The notes: a model not told the origin generated them from the sequence alone. A stretch of 64,000 bases of DNA from Ensifer sp. MPMI2T (GCF_004827385.1 NZ_SRXN01000003.1:283819-347818); one strand, 5' to 3'; shown: positions 1 to 9,224, counted from the first letter of the stretch. Numbers and translations: made by a program.

Positions 1-370
1 CCTCGATCAGGCGGACGAGTTCGAGGCGAACGCCCGAAGCGCCGCGGCCGAGCGACACGAGCTTCAGCGCCATCATCAGCCGGACGATATTCTCCGGCAG
101 AGGCGCACCCACGCCGCAGCAATGCGACAGGATGAGGTTGCGCTGCAGCGTCGCCACGTCGGCGCTGTCGATCTTGATCGAGGCAAGTTTGCCGAAGCCG
201 GTGTTGATGCCGTAGACCGGGGCATTGCCGGCCGCGATTTCGGCAATGCGGGCGGCGCCCTTAGCAATGGCGGTGTCGAAGGCGGGATCGAGGCAGGCCG
301 GTTCCCGAGTCCAGTAGATCGTTTCCAGATCCTTGAGCGGAACGGAGCCTGGCTTAAGTACGATGGTCAT
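1..370 (-). CDS. hutH: Histidine ammonia-lyase, N-terminal part (runs off window)
   Basis: First enzyme of histidine breakdown: removes ammonia from histidine to give urocanate. Only the first ~123 codons lie in the window; the rest is beyond base 1. The reverse-strand translation begins [16 protein letters not shown] and contains [15 protein letters not shown], the conserved N-terminal stretch of the aromatic ammonia-lyase family, followed by [14 protein letters not shown]. The Ala-Ser-Gly triad that makes the MIO cofactor would be further downstream, so it is not visible. The start codon overlaps the hutI stop by four bases (ATGA), so the two are translationally coupled in one operon. Confidence 0.93.
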   Translation of the reverse strand, partial: MTIVLKPGSVPLKDLETIYWTREPACLDPAFDTAIAKGAARIAEIAAGNAPVYGINTGFGKLASIKIDSADVATLQRNLILSHCCGVGAPLPENIVRLMMALKLVSLGRGASGVRLELVRLIE

Positions 371-1614
371 TGGCCGATTCTTTCGCCTCCAAAGATGCGC
401 TGATGCAGCGGATTGAAGCCTATCCGGTAGATAAGTTCGGCAGGCTCACCGATGTTCCAAATCGCGAAGTCCGCGGACTTGCCGACCTCGATCGTGCCGG
501 TCCTGTCGAGGATTCCGAGCGCGCGTGCGGCCTCGCGCGTGACACCCGCGAGGCATTCGTCGACGGTCAGGCGGAAGAGCGTTGCCGACATGTTCATCGT
601 TAGAAGCAGCGACGTCAGCGGAGAAGTGCCTGGGTTGCAGTCTGTCGCAATGGCGATGCGCGTGCCGGCGGCGCGTAGCGCATCGACCGGCGGCAGTTGC
701 CTTTCCCGAAGCGTATAGAATGCACCGGGCAGGAGCACGGCGACGGTCCCGGCCTTTGCGAGTGCTACCGCTCCTTCCGCGTCGAGATATTCGAGATGGT
801 CGGCCGAGAGCGCGCCGTAGGAGGCTGCGAGCTTGGCGCCGCCGAGATCCGAAAGCTGTTCGGCGTGGAGCTTGACCGGCAGGCCAAGCGCCTTCGCGGC
901 ATCGAAGACACGGCCGATCTCGGCAGGAGAGAAGGCGATACCCTCGCAGAACCCGTCGACTGCGTCGACCAGGCCCTCGGCGTGCGCGCTTTTGAGGCCC
1001 GGCAGCACGACGTCGGCGATATAGTCGCCGTTGCGGCCCTTGTATTCGGGAGGTGTCGCGTGCGCGGCGAGATAGCTCGTAACGATGCGCACGGGTCGCA
1101 ACTCTTGCAGCCGGCGCGCGGCGCGCAGCATCTTCAGCTCAGCCTCGATATTCAACCCATAGCCGGACTTCACCTCGACCGTCGCGACCCCCTCGCAAAG
1201 GAGCGTGTCGAGCCTCGGAAGTGCTGCTTCCGCCAGTTCCTCGACCGACAGGGCATTGGTCGCCTTCACCGTCGAGGCAATGCCACCGCCGGCGCGGGCG
1301 ATTTCCTCGTAAGTGGCACCTTCGAGCCGACGCTGGAATTCACGCGCGCGGTTGCCGCCATGGACGATATGGGTGTGGCAATCGATCAGCGCCGGCGTCA
1401 TCCAGCGGCCTTCACAGTCAGTTGTCTCGTCCGCCTGGGCAAGATCCCGGGGCAAGTCTTCTTTTGCGCCGACGTAGACGATCCGGCCGTCGCGGGCGGC
1501 GACAGCGCCTTTCTCGATGATGCCGAGCGGCCCCATATCCTCGCGCAGCGTCGCAAGGCGCGCATTGTGCCAGAGGCTGATTTTGCCTGAATTCGCGTTG
1601 CTTTTTCCGTCCAT
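367..1614 (-). CDS. hutI: Imidazolonepropionase
   Basis: Hydrolyses imidazolone-5-propionate to N-formimino-glutamate in the histidine pathway; cytoplasmic metal-dependent amidohydrolase. 415 residues, the usual length. [14 protein letters not shown] carries the first metal-binding His-x-His and [17 protein letters not shown] and [10 protein letters not shown] are later family motifs. A longer reading to 1671 exists, but the ATG at 1614 has a purine-rich ribosome site (AAGGGCGG) and begins [10 protein letters not shown], whereas the longer start would run through the HutC-like operator. Upstream gene of the hutI-hutH pair. Confidence 0.95.
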   Translation of the reverse strand: MDGKSNANSGKISLWHNARLATLREDMGPLGIIEKGAVAARDGRIVYVGAKEDLPRDLAQADETTDCEGRWMTPALIDCHTHIVHGGNRAREFQRRLEGATYEEIARAGGGIASTVKATNALSVEELAEAALPRLDTLLCEGVATVEVKSGYGLNIEAELKMLRAARRLQELRPVRIVTSYLAAHATPPEYKGRNGDYIADVVLPGLKSAHAEGLVDAVDGFCEGIAFSPAEIGRVFDAAKALGLPVKLHAEQLSDLGGAKLAASYGALSADHLEYLDAEGAVALAKAGTVAVLLPGAFYTLRERQLPPVDALRAAGTRIAIATDCNPGTSPLTSLLLTMNMSATLFRLTVDECLAGVTREAARALGILDRTGTIEVGKSADFAIWNIGEPAELIYRIGFNPLHQRIFGGERIGQ

Positions 1615-1638
1615 AGATCGCCGCCCTTCGTTGCAATA

Positions 1639-1650
1639 ATGTATATACAT
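1639..1650. promoter_or_regulatory. HutC-type operator
   Basis: Perfect palindrome ATGTATATACAT 25 bases upstream of the hutI start. HutC, the GntR-family repressor of histidine utilisation, is known from Pseudomonas and enteric bacteria to bind TGTATATACA-type sites and to release DNA on urocanate. No hutC gene lies in the window, so the regulator assignment is inferred. Confidence 0.75.
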
Positions 1651-2050
1651 AATATGGCCGATGACAAGCAAAAATTCACCGCGCTATGGCGCGAGTCGCC
1701 GGACCGGCCTGATACCAGAGAACATAGGGTGATCTTGCAGCATGGAAGATCCCGGCGGCAGACGCCTGAGATCCGGGCCGTCAGCTGGGCACATTTGTCG
1801 CCGGCAGTGGCGCGATATGCTGCCGCTCGGCAGTGCTGCACTGTCGCGGCCAGCCGGCAGATGACGTTACGTGCATCCTTTTGAGGGGGCGGGTCGAAGA
1901 GCGTGGCCGGAAGGCGTTTTGTAAGTTCTGTCGGAAGGGTCAGCGATCGGAGAAGTTTGACTGCTCAGCGATCCCACTGAGATCGGGCCTGGGTTGAGCC
2001 GGCCGGCGCGAAAACATGCATGCCACGCGCTGGCTTCATTGTGGTAGGCC
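1651..2050. other. Intergenic region, no gene seen
   Basis: About 400 bases between the hut operator and the 3' end of the MFS gene. Open frames here are short, lack convincing ribosome sites and have no recognisable family content. The -35/-10 of the hut promoter should lie at its left edge. Confidence 0.5.
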
Positions 2051-3235
2051 CTATTCCGCCAGGGTGGCCGCGAAGCGCCGCCGGTAGGAGCGTAGGCCTG
2101 CATAGAGGACGGCGAGTGCTGCCACCGGAAACAGCGCCGCGAAGAAGCCGAGGTTGGATGCGGCCGTATTTTCCAGCACCCGCCCACCGATCGCAGTGCC
2201 GCTGGCGATGCCGAGATAAATTGCCGAGGCATTGAGCGACAGCGTCAGATGCGCCACCTCCGGCGCGAAGCCGACGAGGCGGCTCGCCTGGGCGGGCGGG
2301 AACGCCCAGCCGATGATGCCCCACGGCACCATGATGCCGATCAGCAGCAGGCCGGCGAGATCGCGCGGCAGGAGGTTGAGCCCGAAGGCAATCACCAGCG
2401 ACACCACAACCGCCGACATCAGCGAAAGCACCACCATGCGCGTCGCGCCGACCCGGTCGGCCAAATAGCCGCTGGAGAGGTTGCCGATCACCGCGCCCGC
2501 GCCGAAAGCAAGCAGCAAGCCCGGCAGCGCCATTTTCGAAAGCCCCGCCCCGTCGATCGCCAGAGGCGCGAGATAGGAGATGATTACGAAGGCGCCCGCA
2601 AGATAGAGAAAGGTCACCATCAGCGACGAGGCCACGCCCGGGAGACCGATGGCGCTGAATCGTTCGGAAAGTGTCAGCTTCATTCCGCTGAGGCCCCGCG
2701 GCAGACGCAGCCACAGCACGGTGGCGCAGGCGAGCCCGAGAAAGGCGACCGCCCCGAAAGTGCCGCGCCAGCCCCAGAACGCGGCGATCAGCGCGCCGAG
2801 TGGGGCACCCAGCGCCACCGCAAACGTGGTGCCGCCCACGACGATCGAGATTGCCAGCGCGCGGTGCTCCGACCCGGCCAGCGAAACCGCCGTCGCCTGG
2901 GCAGTGGCAGCAAACAAACCGCTCGCCATTCCCATCACCACCTGGGCGAGTAGCAGCGTGGTGAACGAGACGCTTGTCGCAGCGATCCCGTTGCCCGCCA
3001 CGAAGGCGAGCATCGCAGTCACAAGCAGCCGCCGCCTGTCAGCCGTCCCGGCCAACGCCGAAAGCAGCGGCGCACCGACGGCATAGGAAAGCGAGAACAC
3101 GGTGATCAGGTGCCCCGCATGTGGGATCGTCGTGTGGGTGTCGGCCGCGATCGATGGCAGAAGGCTCGAAAAAACGAAGCCGACCGTGCTCATCGTGAAG
3201 GAGCCGACCGCGAGCCAGATGAGGCGCTTGTCCAT
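2051..3235 (-). CDS. MFS exporter, DHA1/AraJ-like
   Basis: Major facilitator drug:H+ antiporter-like permease of 394 residues with about twelve hydrophobic segments and the motif-A loop GTADRRRLL after the second segment (residues ~65-75), repeated in degenerate form as GYLADRVGATR in the second half. It resembles the AraJ/CmlA-type exporters; the substrate is unknown. The ATG at 3235 (MDKRLIWLAVG) is preferred to one six codons earlier because it sits behind GGGGGATC. Divergent from an ArsR-family regulator, with an inverted repeat operator immediately upstream, so it is most likely derepressed by that regulator's ligand. Confidence 0.88.
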   Translation of the reverse strand: MDKRLIWLAVGSFTMSTVGFVFSSLLPSIAADTHTTIPHAGHLITVFSLSYAVGAPLLSALAGTADRRRLLVTAMLAFVAGNGIAATSVSFTTLLLAQVVMGMASGLFAATAQATAVSLAGSEHRALAISIVVGGTTFAVALGAPLGALIAAFWGWRGTFGAVAFLGLACATVLWLRLPRGLSGMKLTLSERFSAIGLPGVASSLMVTFLYLAGAFVIISYLAPLAIDGAGLSKMALPGLLLAFGAGAVIGNLSSGYLADRVGATRMVVLSLMSAVVVSLVIAFGLNLLPRDLAGLLLIGIMVPWGIIGWAFPPAQASRLVGFAPEVAHLTLSLNASAIYLGIASGTAIGGRVLENTAASNLGFFAALFPVAALAVLYAGLRSYRRRFAATLAE

Positions 3236-3247
3236 GGGGGGATCCTT

Positions 3248-3273
3248 GTTCAAAATATGTTGAACTATTGAAC
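3248..3273. promoter_or_regulatory. Operator repeats between MFS and arsR-type gene
   Basis: GTTCAA (3248-3253) and TTGAAC (3260-3265) form an inverted repeat with a 6-base AT-rich spacer; a third TTGAAC copy follows at 3268-3273. The position, 13 bases upstream of the MFS start and in the divergent spacer, fits a winged-helix repressor site. Confidence 0.65.
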
Positions 3274-3303
3274 ATTACTGGTCGGCATGTCAATATGCTC
3301 TGT

Positions 3304-3367
3304 CTACTCACAGCGCCGCGCGTCTAATCAGACGCGCAAAGGATGTTGTAGCACTTGAATTGCAGTA
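3304..3367 (-). repeat. Partial RIME-like repeat
   Basis: Reverse-oriented half of the repeat seen complete at 29341-29449: a hairpin GCGCGTC-taatca-GACGCGC followed by the CAAAGGA...TTGTAGCAC and TGAATTGCAG blocks. Sits between the operator and the ArsR-type gene. Confidence 0.75.
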
Positions 3368-3431
3368 CCTCCTGTGTAAGCGAGCGCCCTGCCGCGTTGA
3401 AGCGGAGCATCGGCGCGGATATCTTTGAACC

Positions 3432-3803
3432 ATGACCCTACCACATCCCACCGCCGATCAGATCACCCTCTCCAACGTGCTCGCCGCCCTTGGCGACCCA
3501 ACGCGCCTGGCGATCGTGGGCTACCTCGCGCGCCGCGAGGGGCGGCCGACTATGTGCCTGAATTTCACCGATTTCGGCTCCAAGACCAACATCAGCTATC
3601 ACCTGGCCAAGCTGCGTGAGGCGGGCGTCACCCGAACGGAAGTCTCCGGCACGAGCCGACTGGTGACGCTACGGCGCGACGACCTTGACAATCGCTTTCC
3701 GGGCCTGCTCGATTCCGTCATCGCCGCCGCGGTGGACATGCCCATGGTGAGGAAGATCGAGGAAGCGGCGCAGGAGGCACTGGCGCAAGGCGACCCGCGA
3801 TAG
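3432..3803 (+). CDS. ArsR-family transcriptional regulator
   Basis: 123-residue winged-helix protein. ALGDPTRLAIVGYLARRE is the classic ArsR helix 1-2, and SKTNISYHLAKLREAGV the recognition helix-turn-helix (residues ~50-66). No Cys-x-Cys metal site is present; the single Cys (PTMCLNF) is outside the usual position, so a non-metal effector is likely. Divergent from the MFS exporter, with shared operator repeats, which suggests it represses the exporter and itself. Confidence 0.88.
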   Translation: MTLPHPTADQITLSNVLAALGDPTRLAIVGYLARREGRPTMCLNFTDFGSKTNISYHLAKLREAGVTRTEVSGTSRLVTLRRDDLDNRFPGLLDSVIAAAVDMPMVRKIEEAAQEALAQGDPR

Positions 3804-3933
3804 CGACCTCCGCCGGGTATCGATTCTATCAGTCCCGACAAGGCGAGGTCGGTTGCCTGTCAAAGGGCGCAGCGCGAAAAAGCCCAGGACCATTGGGGCC
3901 GGCGCCGCGACGTTCGCGATCCTTCGTTATTGC

Positions 3934-4521
3934 TCAGGCCGGATGATGCAACGCCGCGCAATGCCGCTCAACAAGCGCGACGAAGCGCTGCCCGGCGACG
4001 TCGAGTCGGCCGCTATTGTCGATCACCGTCACGTCGGGTCCGGCGACGATGTCGGGCGTCTGCCGCGTTAGCCGGCGCAATACGTCTTCCTCGCTCTCGC
4101 GCCCGCGCTCAGCCAGGCGCTTCGCCAGCACCTGCGGGTCAGCGGTGACGAGCGCGACGGCGATGGTGCCGAAGGCCGCGCGAATTGCGGGAAGGGCCGC
4201 GCGGCTACCGTTGACGATCGCTGTCATGCCGGTCGCGACCTTGCCGGCGATCTCACTCGGAATGCCGTAACTCAAACCATGGGCCTGCCACGAAACCGCG
4301 AAGGCACCGCTTCGGCTCATGTCCTCGAATTCCGCGGTCGAGACGCTTTCATGCACTTCACTGCCGGCGTCAGATGGACGCGTGATCACGCGCCGCACGA
4401 AGAGGATATCCGGGCGATGCGCGAAATGGCGCGCGGCGAAGCCCATGACACTGTCCTTGCCTGCCCCGCTTGGGCCGACGACGACGATGAGCGCTCCACG
4501 CCCCTGTCCGACCGCGGTCAT
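3934..4521 (-). CDS. phnN: Ribose 1,5-bisphosphate phosphokinase
   Basis: Phosphorylates ribose 1,5-bisphosphate to PRPP, the last step of the carbon-phosphorus lyase pathway. 195 residues with a guanylate-kinase-like fold: P-loop VVVGPSGAGKDS at residues 13-24 and the RRVITRPSDAGSEVHES region that binds the phosphorylated sugar. The start overlaps the phnM stop (ATGA). Last gene of the leftward operon. Confidence 0.93.
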   Translation of the reverse strand: MTAVGQGRGALIVVVGPSGAGKDSVMGFAARHFAHRPDILFVRRVITRPSDAGSEVHESVSTAEFEDMSRSGAFAVSWQAHGLSYGIPSEIAGKVATGMTAIVNGSRAALPAIRAAFGTIAVALVTADPQVLAKRLAERGRESEEDVLRRLTRQTPDIVAGPDVTVIDNSGRLDVAGQRFVALVERHCAALHHPA

Positions 4522-5657
4522 GCGACACGCCGTCCTTCGCGCCAGACGGAGCGAACAACTGGAATTCCCTGCGGGCGGTGGACGCGCGCAATATCGGCGC
4601 GCAGACCGACGGCGATCCGGCCGCGATCGTCGAGACCGACGGTGCGCGCCGGCGTTGCCGTAACCATGGCGATCGCCCGCGGCAGGTCGATGGCCTCGAC
4701 TTCGTCAGCCAGAATGAAGGGCGCATGAATGAGGCTGAAAGGCACATAATCGGATGAAAGCACGTCGAGCACGCCGCGCTCCGCGAGATCGCGGGCGGCG
4801 ATGTTGCCGGAGTGGGATTTGCCCCGAACGATATTGGGCGCGCCCATCAGCACGCTCAATCCGGCGCGATGCGAGGCTTCCGCCGCCTCGAAGCTCGTCG
4901 GGAATTCCGCCAGGCGGATGCCGTAGCCGATCGATTCCTCGACATGCTCGACCGTCGCATCGTCATGGCTTGCAATGGTGATGCCGCGTGCGGCGCAGGC
5001 CTTTGCCAGCGCCGTGCGATGGGGCGCGGCGTACCGCGCGGAGAGCGCCTGCTGGCGCTCGACGAACTCGGCGAAAGCCTCGTCCGAAAGGCCGCGCTTC
5101 GTTTTGTAGTAGAGCGTGTACTGATCCATCGTCTGGAACTGACGCTGTCCCGGCGCGTGGTCCATCAGCGAGACGAGTCGAACTTGCGAGTCGTCTTGAA
5201 AATCCTCGTAATGATCGAGGACGTCGGAGGTCGAAACCTCGCAACGCAGGTGGATGAGATGGTCGGCGCGCAGCCGGCCTTCCGCCTTGGCTTGCGCCAA
5301 GGCGTCGGCCATGCTGCGCATCTCGCCCTTCTGGAAGCCGCCGTCCTCGTCCGAACCCAGACGCAGGCAGTCGAAGACGGTGGTAATGCCGGAGGTGACG
5401 ACCTGGGCGTCATGGGCCTGGATCGCCGCGATCTTCAGCCAGCGCACGCCCGGGCGCGGCGAGTAGTGCGCCTCCAGATGATCGGTGTGGAGTTCGATCA
5501 GGCCGGGCAGCAGGTAGTCACCTTCGAAATCCTCGCCCGTGCTGCTTGCCCCTTCCGAAATATCGGCGATCCGGCCGTCGCGGATGAGGACGGAACCGTT
5601 GACGATCCTGTCCTCCAGAACGATGCGGGCGTTGCTCAAAACCTGTTCTTTGCTCAT
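4518..5657 (-). CDS. phnM: Alpha-D-ribose 1-methylphosphonate 5-triphosphate diphosphatase
   Basis: Removes pyrophosphate from the triphosphate intermediate of carbon-phosphorus lyase. Amidohydrolase-superfamily protein of 379 residues; the metal site is in LPGLIELHTDHLEAHYSPRP and SHDDATVEHVEE carries later ligands. The start MSKEQVLSNAR is one base after the stop of the DUF1045 gene; longer in-frame readings would overlap that gene heavily. The phnGHIJKL lyase core is not in the window, so it must be elsewhere if the pathway is complete. Confidence 0.94.
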   Translation of the reverse strand: MSKEQVLSNARIVLEDRIVNGSVLIRDGRIADISEGASSTGEDFEGDYLLPGLIELHTDHLEAHYSPRPGVRWLKIAAIQAHDAQVVTSGITTVFDCLRLGSDEDGGFQKGEMRSMADALAQAKAEGRLRADHLIHLRCEVSTSDVLDHYEDFQDDSQVRLVSLMDHAPGQRQFQTMDQYTLYYKTKRGLSDEAFAEFVERQQALSARYAAPHRTALAKACAARGITIASHDDATVEHVEESIGYGIRLAEFPTSFEAAEASHRAGLSVLMGAPNIVRGKSHSGNIAARDLAERGVLDVLSSDYVPFSLIHAPFILADEVEAIDLPRAIAMVTATPARTVGLDDRGRIAVGLRADIARVHRPQGIPVVRSVWREGRRVA

Positions 5658-5658
5658 C

Positions 5659-6375
5659 TCATGCGATCTTTCGTTCGGATGCGCCGCCAAGCGGCAGTAG
5701 GGAATGGACGGTGAACGGCGCGCCGCGATGGGGCTCGACGAAAAGTGCGACGGTCGAAACGTCGAGCGGCTTGCCAATGAACTCCTCGAATGCGGTCGTC
5801 AGCGTCTCGCGCATCACTGTTTGCGTCTCGTTCGGCACCGGCCCCGTCAGCGTCAGATGGAACTGAAACTCCTCAAAGACGTAGGGGTAACCCCACGTCG
5901 CAAGATATTCGCGCTGACGCCGCGTAAGCTTCTCCGGATTGCGGCGAGCGATATCGGCGTCGGAGAGCGGCGCCCGGAAGGGCTCGAAACGGCGGACGGC
6001 CTGTTCCGCCAGCTTTTGAAGAGGCGGGCAGTCTTCGGCCGGGACCAGTGCGAAAAAGGGGCCGATCTGGTGCAACATGATCTGCGGCACTTCGAAAGCC
6101 TCGAACTCTGCTGCGAACTCGTCGAAGGCGGCCAGCAGATCCGCTTCGCTCTTGCCTTCCGCGAGTTCGAACGGCGCCTTCAGCGTTCCGTGGAAGCCGT
6201 ATCGGCGTGGATCTGCCGTCAACGCCATCTGATTTTCGCGCCCGAGCGGCGGAACTTCCGGCCAACTCAGTGCTCCGTCGACAAAGGCGTCGCGGCCAAG
6301 CCAACGGGCTGCGGTCTGCGTGAGCCGGTCATCGGCCGGCGCCGCGAAGTAGATTGCATAACGCACGAGTCTCAC
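5659..6375 (-). CDS. DUF1045 phosphonate-operon protein (2H phosphoesterase-like)
   Basis: 238 residues. Two His-x-Thr-type motifs, FHGTLKAPF (~residue 61) and FQFHLTLTG (~residue 175), mark the 2H phosphoesterase fold. The family (DUF1045, often annotated as putative phosphonate metabolism protein) is regularly found beside phnM; a role in processing a cyclic phosphate intermediate is plausible but unproven. Coupled to phnM with a one-base gap. Confidence 0.87.
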   Translation of the reverse strand: MRLVRYAIYFAAPADDRLTQTAARWLGRDAFVDGALSWPEVPPLGRENQMALTADPRRYGFHGTLKAPFELAEGKSEADLLAAFDEFAAEFEAFEVPQIMLHQIGPFFALVPAEDCPPLQKLAEQAVRRFEPFRAPLSDADIARRNPEKLTRRQREYLATWGYPYVFEEFQFHLTLTGPVPNETQTVMRETLTTAFEEFIGKPLDVSTVALFVEPHRGAPFTVHSLLPLGGASERKIA

Positions 6376-6488
6376 TTTCTGTATCGACCGGCCCGCCGTC
6401 CGGCGGGTCGATGTTCGCGGGGTTCGATGCGCAGCTAGTCGATTTGCATGACAAGATCATGATGACTTCGGCGCGAAACGCAATTCGG

Positions 6489-6541
6489 ATCAGAGCGGGA
6501 TGAGGAAAAGTGCGTGCGGTTTTCCGCCCGCACCCCGCTCC
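6489..6541. repeat. Palindromic intergenic repeat inside the phn operon
   Basis: GAGCGGG (6493-6499) pairs with CCCGCTC (6534-6540), and the interior holds GGAAAA and TTTTCC arms with GCGGTTTTCCGC. Similar GAGCGGGATG...CCGC palindromes are common in rhizobial intergenic DNA. It abuts the phnE2 stop and separates it from the DUF1045-phnM-phnN part. Confidence 0.6.
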
Positions 6542-6544
6542 AAT

Positions 6545-8059
6545 TTAATGCGCCTTGCGCCCCATCAGGCGCGAACGGCACGCGTTTGAGATGCTGTCGA
6601 AAATGAAGACAACCATCAAGATCAGAAGCACCATATAGGCGACATTTTCCCAATCGGAGTTGGTGCGCATCGCCTCCCACAATTTGAGTCCGATACCGCC
6701 GGCGCCGACTGCGCCGATGATCGTCGCCGAGCGGGTGTTCGATTCCCAAAAGTAGAGCGCCTGGCTGGCAATAACCGGGAGCACCTGCGGCAGCACGCCG
6801 AAGCGCTGCACCGCGATCGGCGTCGCGCCGACGGACTTCACGCCTTCGCGCTGCTTGTCGTCGATGTTCTCGAGCGCTTCGGAGTAGAGCTTTCCGAGCG
6901 TGCCTGTGTCGGTGAAGAAGATCGCGGAGATGCCGGCAAGCGGCCCGGGGCCAAAGGCGCGCGTGAAGAACAGCGCCCAGATGAACATGTCCACCGACCG
7001 CAGGAAATCGAAGAAACGTTTGGCGAGCTGGTTGGCGAAAAGGTTCGGCGTGATGTTGCGCGCGGCGAGAAAGCAAAGCGGAAAGGCGATCAGCGATGCG
7101 AAGAGGGTGCCGACGAACGCCATGACAATCGTCTGCAGCAACTTGGTCCAGACGTCGAGATGCTGCCACTCCGCATTGTAGAGGATGTTGCTCCAGGCAA
7201 GCGAAAGGTTGGAGCGTGCCGGATCGATCCGCTCGCCGGAGACGATCAGCGATGCCACTTCGCCATAGGCCTTTCCGAAGAACGGCGAGTTGGTGTCAAA
7301 GAGGAAGTTCGCCCAGCCGAAGAAACGATTGCGGATCGAGACTTCGTCGCCTTCGACCTCGGCCCAACCGGTCAAGCCGAAGGAGAGCGTGATCTTTTCA
7401 CCCGGCCGCTTTTGCGTGGCCCAGAGGGGCAGGGGACCTTGCGGCGTTACCGCATCGGCGCCGTCGACGGTCATCGTCAGTGTCTCGCCGCCGTGCGTCG
7501 CTTTTACCAAGCCGTCGGCGATTTCGATATTTGTCGAGCGATCGTAGGTGATGAGCGCGCGAACAGCGACTTCTTCGCGGCGGGTCTCCATACGGTTCTG
7601 TGCTTGAGCCGTTTGGGAACCACCGAGCGCGGCATTCGGCGCCATGAAATTGAAGGATGAACTTGCCTTCGGCTTCGGCGCCTGAGGAGCGGCCGGCGCC
7701 CCTATCGTTCGGGTCACGGTCTTCTTCTCGAGCGTGACCCAATCGGGGTTGGGATTGGAGCCGAGCGGCGAATTGCGTGCATAGGAGACGGCCATCGTGC
7801 CGTCGGCCGCGATCGCAATCTCCGGCCGGACCTCATAGGAGACCCAGTCGGCGAGATAAGTGCCGGCGATGCCCCAATTGGCGTTGGCAAGCACGTGGCC
7901 GATCGAAAAGAACCACCAGCTGAAAACCATGTAGAGCAGCACGCCGATGCCGATCAGTGCCGCTTTCAACCTCTTTGTTGAAGAGGACTGCAACAGGTGC
8001 GGATGGCGGGCGGCGATTGCTTCCATTTCGAGGAGGCTTGGCTTGGTCGAGGCGGTCAT
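6545..8059 (-). CDS. phnE2: Phosphonate/phosphate ABC transporter permease 2 (PhoT-like)
   Basis: Inner-membrane permease of a PhnE-type importer. 504 residues, well above the ~270-330 usual for PhnE. The membrane core is in the C-terminal half (LLQTIVMAFVGTLFASLIAFPLCF onward), with the permease signature EALENIDDKQREGVKSVGATP and SATIIGAVGAGGIGLKLWEA. The extra length is an N-terminal segment: one membrane helix at ~33-53 and then about 220 mostly polar residues including a Gln/Ala-rich stretch. Follows phnE1 by nine bases. S. meliloti carries an equivalent phoCDET operon on pSymB, where phoT is the matching gene. Confidence 0.9.
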   Translation of the reverse strand: MTASTKPSLLEMEAIAARHPHLLQSSSTKRLKAALIGIGVLLYMVFSWWFFSIGHVLANANWGIAGTYLADWVSYEVRPEIAIAADGTMAVSYARNSPLGSNPNPDWVTLEKKTVTRTIGAPAAPQAPKPKASSSFNFMAPNAALGGSQTAQAQNRMETRREEVAVRALITYDRSTNIEIADGLVKATHGGETLTMTVDGADAVTPQGPLPLWATQKRPGEKITLSFGLTGWAEVEGDEVSIRNRFFGWANFLFDTNSPFFGKAYGEVASLIVSGERIDPARSNLSLAWSNILYNAEWQHLDVWTKLLQTIVMAFVGTLFASLIAFPLCFLAARNITPNLFANQLAKRFFDFLRSVDMFIWALFFTRAFGPGPLAGISAIFFTDTGTLGKLYSEALENIDDKQREGVKSVGATPIAVQRFGVLPQVLPVIASQALYFWESNTRSATIIGAVGAGGIGLKLWEAMRTNSDWENVAYMVLLILMVVFIFDSISNACRSRLMGRKAH

Positions 8060-8068
8060 GGTGCGCTC

Positions 8069-9031
8069 CTACTGGGCAAGCTGGAAGGCCTGATCGCCGA
8101 CAAGGCGGCGGCGGAGCCATGCGGAAAACTGGTCGACGGCGAAGATCGTCGTGAACAACAGGATCACGATCGCGATGGTCTTTGCCTCGTGACCCTGGCC
8201 GATCGACAGGCGCAACAACTCGCCGATACCGCCGCCGCCGACGGCGCCGATGATCGTCGAGGCGCGCACATTGATCTCGAGGCGAAGCAGGAAGTAGCTG
8301 GTGAAATTCGGGAGAACCTGCGGAACGATGCCGAACCAGACCCGCTCGATCCAGTTGGCGCCGACGGCGCGCAAGCCTTCCTCAGGCCTCATATCGGCGT
8401 TCTCGACGACCTCGAAGAACAATTTGCCAAGCGCGCCGATCGTGTGGATCGACACCGCCGCAATCGCAGGAATCGGACCAAGCGAGAGGATTGCCAGGAA
8501 AAAGCCGGCAATGACCACTTCGGGGAAGGCGCGAAGGATCTCCATAAGGCGGCGCACCGGGCCCCTAATCCAGGGATTGGGCATGAGATTACGCGCGGCA
8601 AGGAACGAGAGGATGAAGCCGAAGGAGACGCCGACCACCGTCGAGAAGATGGCGATGTTCAGTGTCTCCAGCATCTTGTGAAAATACTCCGGGATGTAGA
8701 GGCTGTCGGTAAGGTAAAGCCGGCCGTCCGGATAATTGTACTTGAAGCTGCCGTCGTCATAGGGCGAGGGCAGGTCGAACATGGCACGCACGATTTCCAT
8801 GGCGTCGCGCGGGACCAGATCGCCGACGAAATCGAAGAAATGCGGCAGGCGATCAAAGAACTTGCCGGCATTTGAGTCGTTTGCGAACCAGAGCGAGGCG
8901 AACAGCGTCAGAACGAGGAACGCCAGACCCAGGAAGGTGTAAAGGCGGCGGCGGGCATTGAGCTCCTGCCAGTGACGCTCCACCAGAGCGCCGCTCTCGC
9001 TGAGCTGCCGGGAAAGCACGGAAGTGGCCAT
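8069..9031 (-). CDS. phnE1: Phosphonate/phosphate ABC transporter permease 1
   Basis: PhnE-family inner-membrane permease, 320 residues. Membrane helix at ~36-56, then a periplasmic loop and a five-helix core with the coupling motif VENADMRPEEGLRAVGAN and RASTIIGAVGGGGIGELL. The ATG at 9031 (MATSVLSRQLSES) is chosen over the upstream in-frame start because it is preceded by GGAAATCCCC and the extension is not permease-like. Partner of phnE2, phnC and phnD. Confidence 0.93.
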   Translation of the reverse strand: MATSVLSRQLSESGALVERHWQELNARRRLYTFLGLAFLVLTLFASLWFANDSNAGKFFDRLPHFFDFVGDLVPRDAMEIVRAMFDLPSPYDDGSFKYNYPDGRLYLTDSLYIPEYFHKMLETLNIAIFSTVVGVSFGFILSFLAARNLMPNPWIRGPVRRLMEILRAFPEVVIAGFFLAILSLGPIPAIAAVSIHTIGALGKLFFEVVENADMRPEEGLRAVGANWIERVWFGIVPQVLPNFTSYFLLRLEINVRASTIIGAVGGGGIGELLRLSIGQGHEAKTIAIVILLFTTIFAVDQFSAWLRRRLVGDQAFQLAQ

Positions 9032-9106
9032 GGGGATTTCCGGCTCGTGCCGGCCTCTTGAGATGGATGCTTGTGGCAGTCCCAGGCAATCAAGCGCTGG
9101 CCGCAA

Positions 9107-9194
9107 CTGCATGATTCCTAAGTCGAGCTCGATCTAAGGATAAAATCATCCAGCAGCTCAAACTCGTTGCAGCGCCGCTGTGCGGCGCTGCAAC
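9107..9194. repeat. Diverged RIME-like element between phnD and phnE1
   Basis: Follows the block order of the complete elements (CTGCATG...CTAAG...CTAAGGATAAAA...CAGCAGCTCAAA) and ends in a strong hairpin, GTTGCAGCGCC / GGCGCTGCAAC. It lies inside the operon just downstream of the phnD stop. Confidence 0.7.
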
Positions 9195-9224
9195 ATGGCC
9201 AGCGTGTATCTGATGCCTTGGCGA

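Noticed and set aside
697..1590. 297-codon frame opposite hutI
   Set aside because: Antisense to a well-recognised gene; composition is that of a high-GC shadow frame with no family match.
1639..1884. Frame in the spacer upstream of hutI
   Set aside because: Begins within the HutC-like operator and has no protein-like content.
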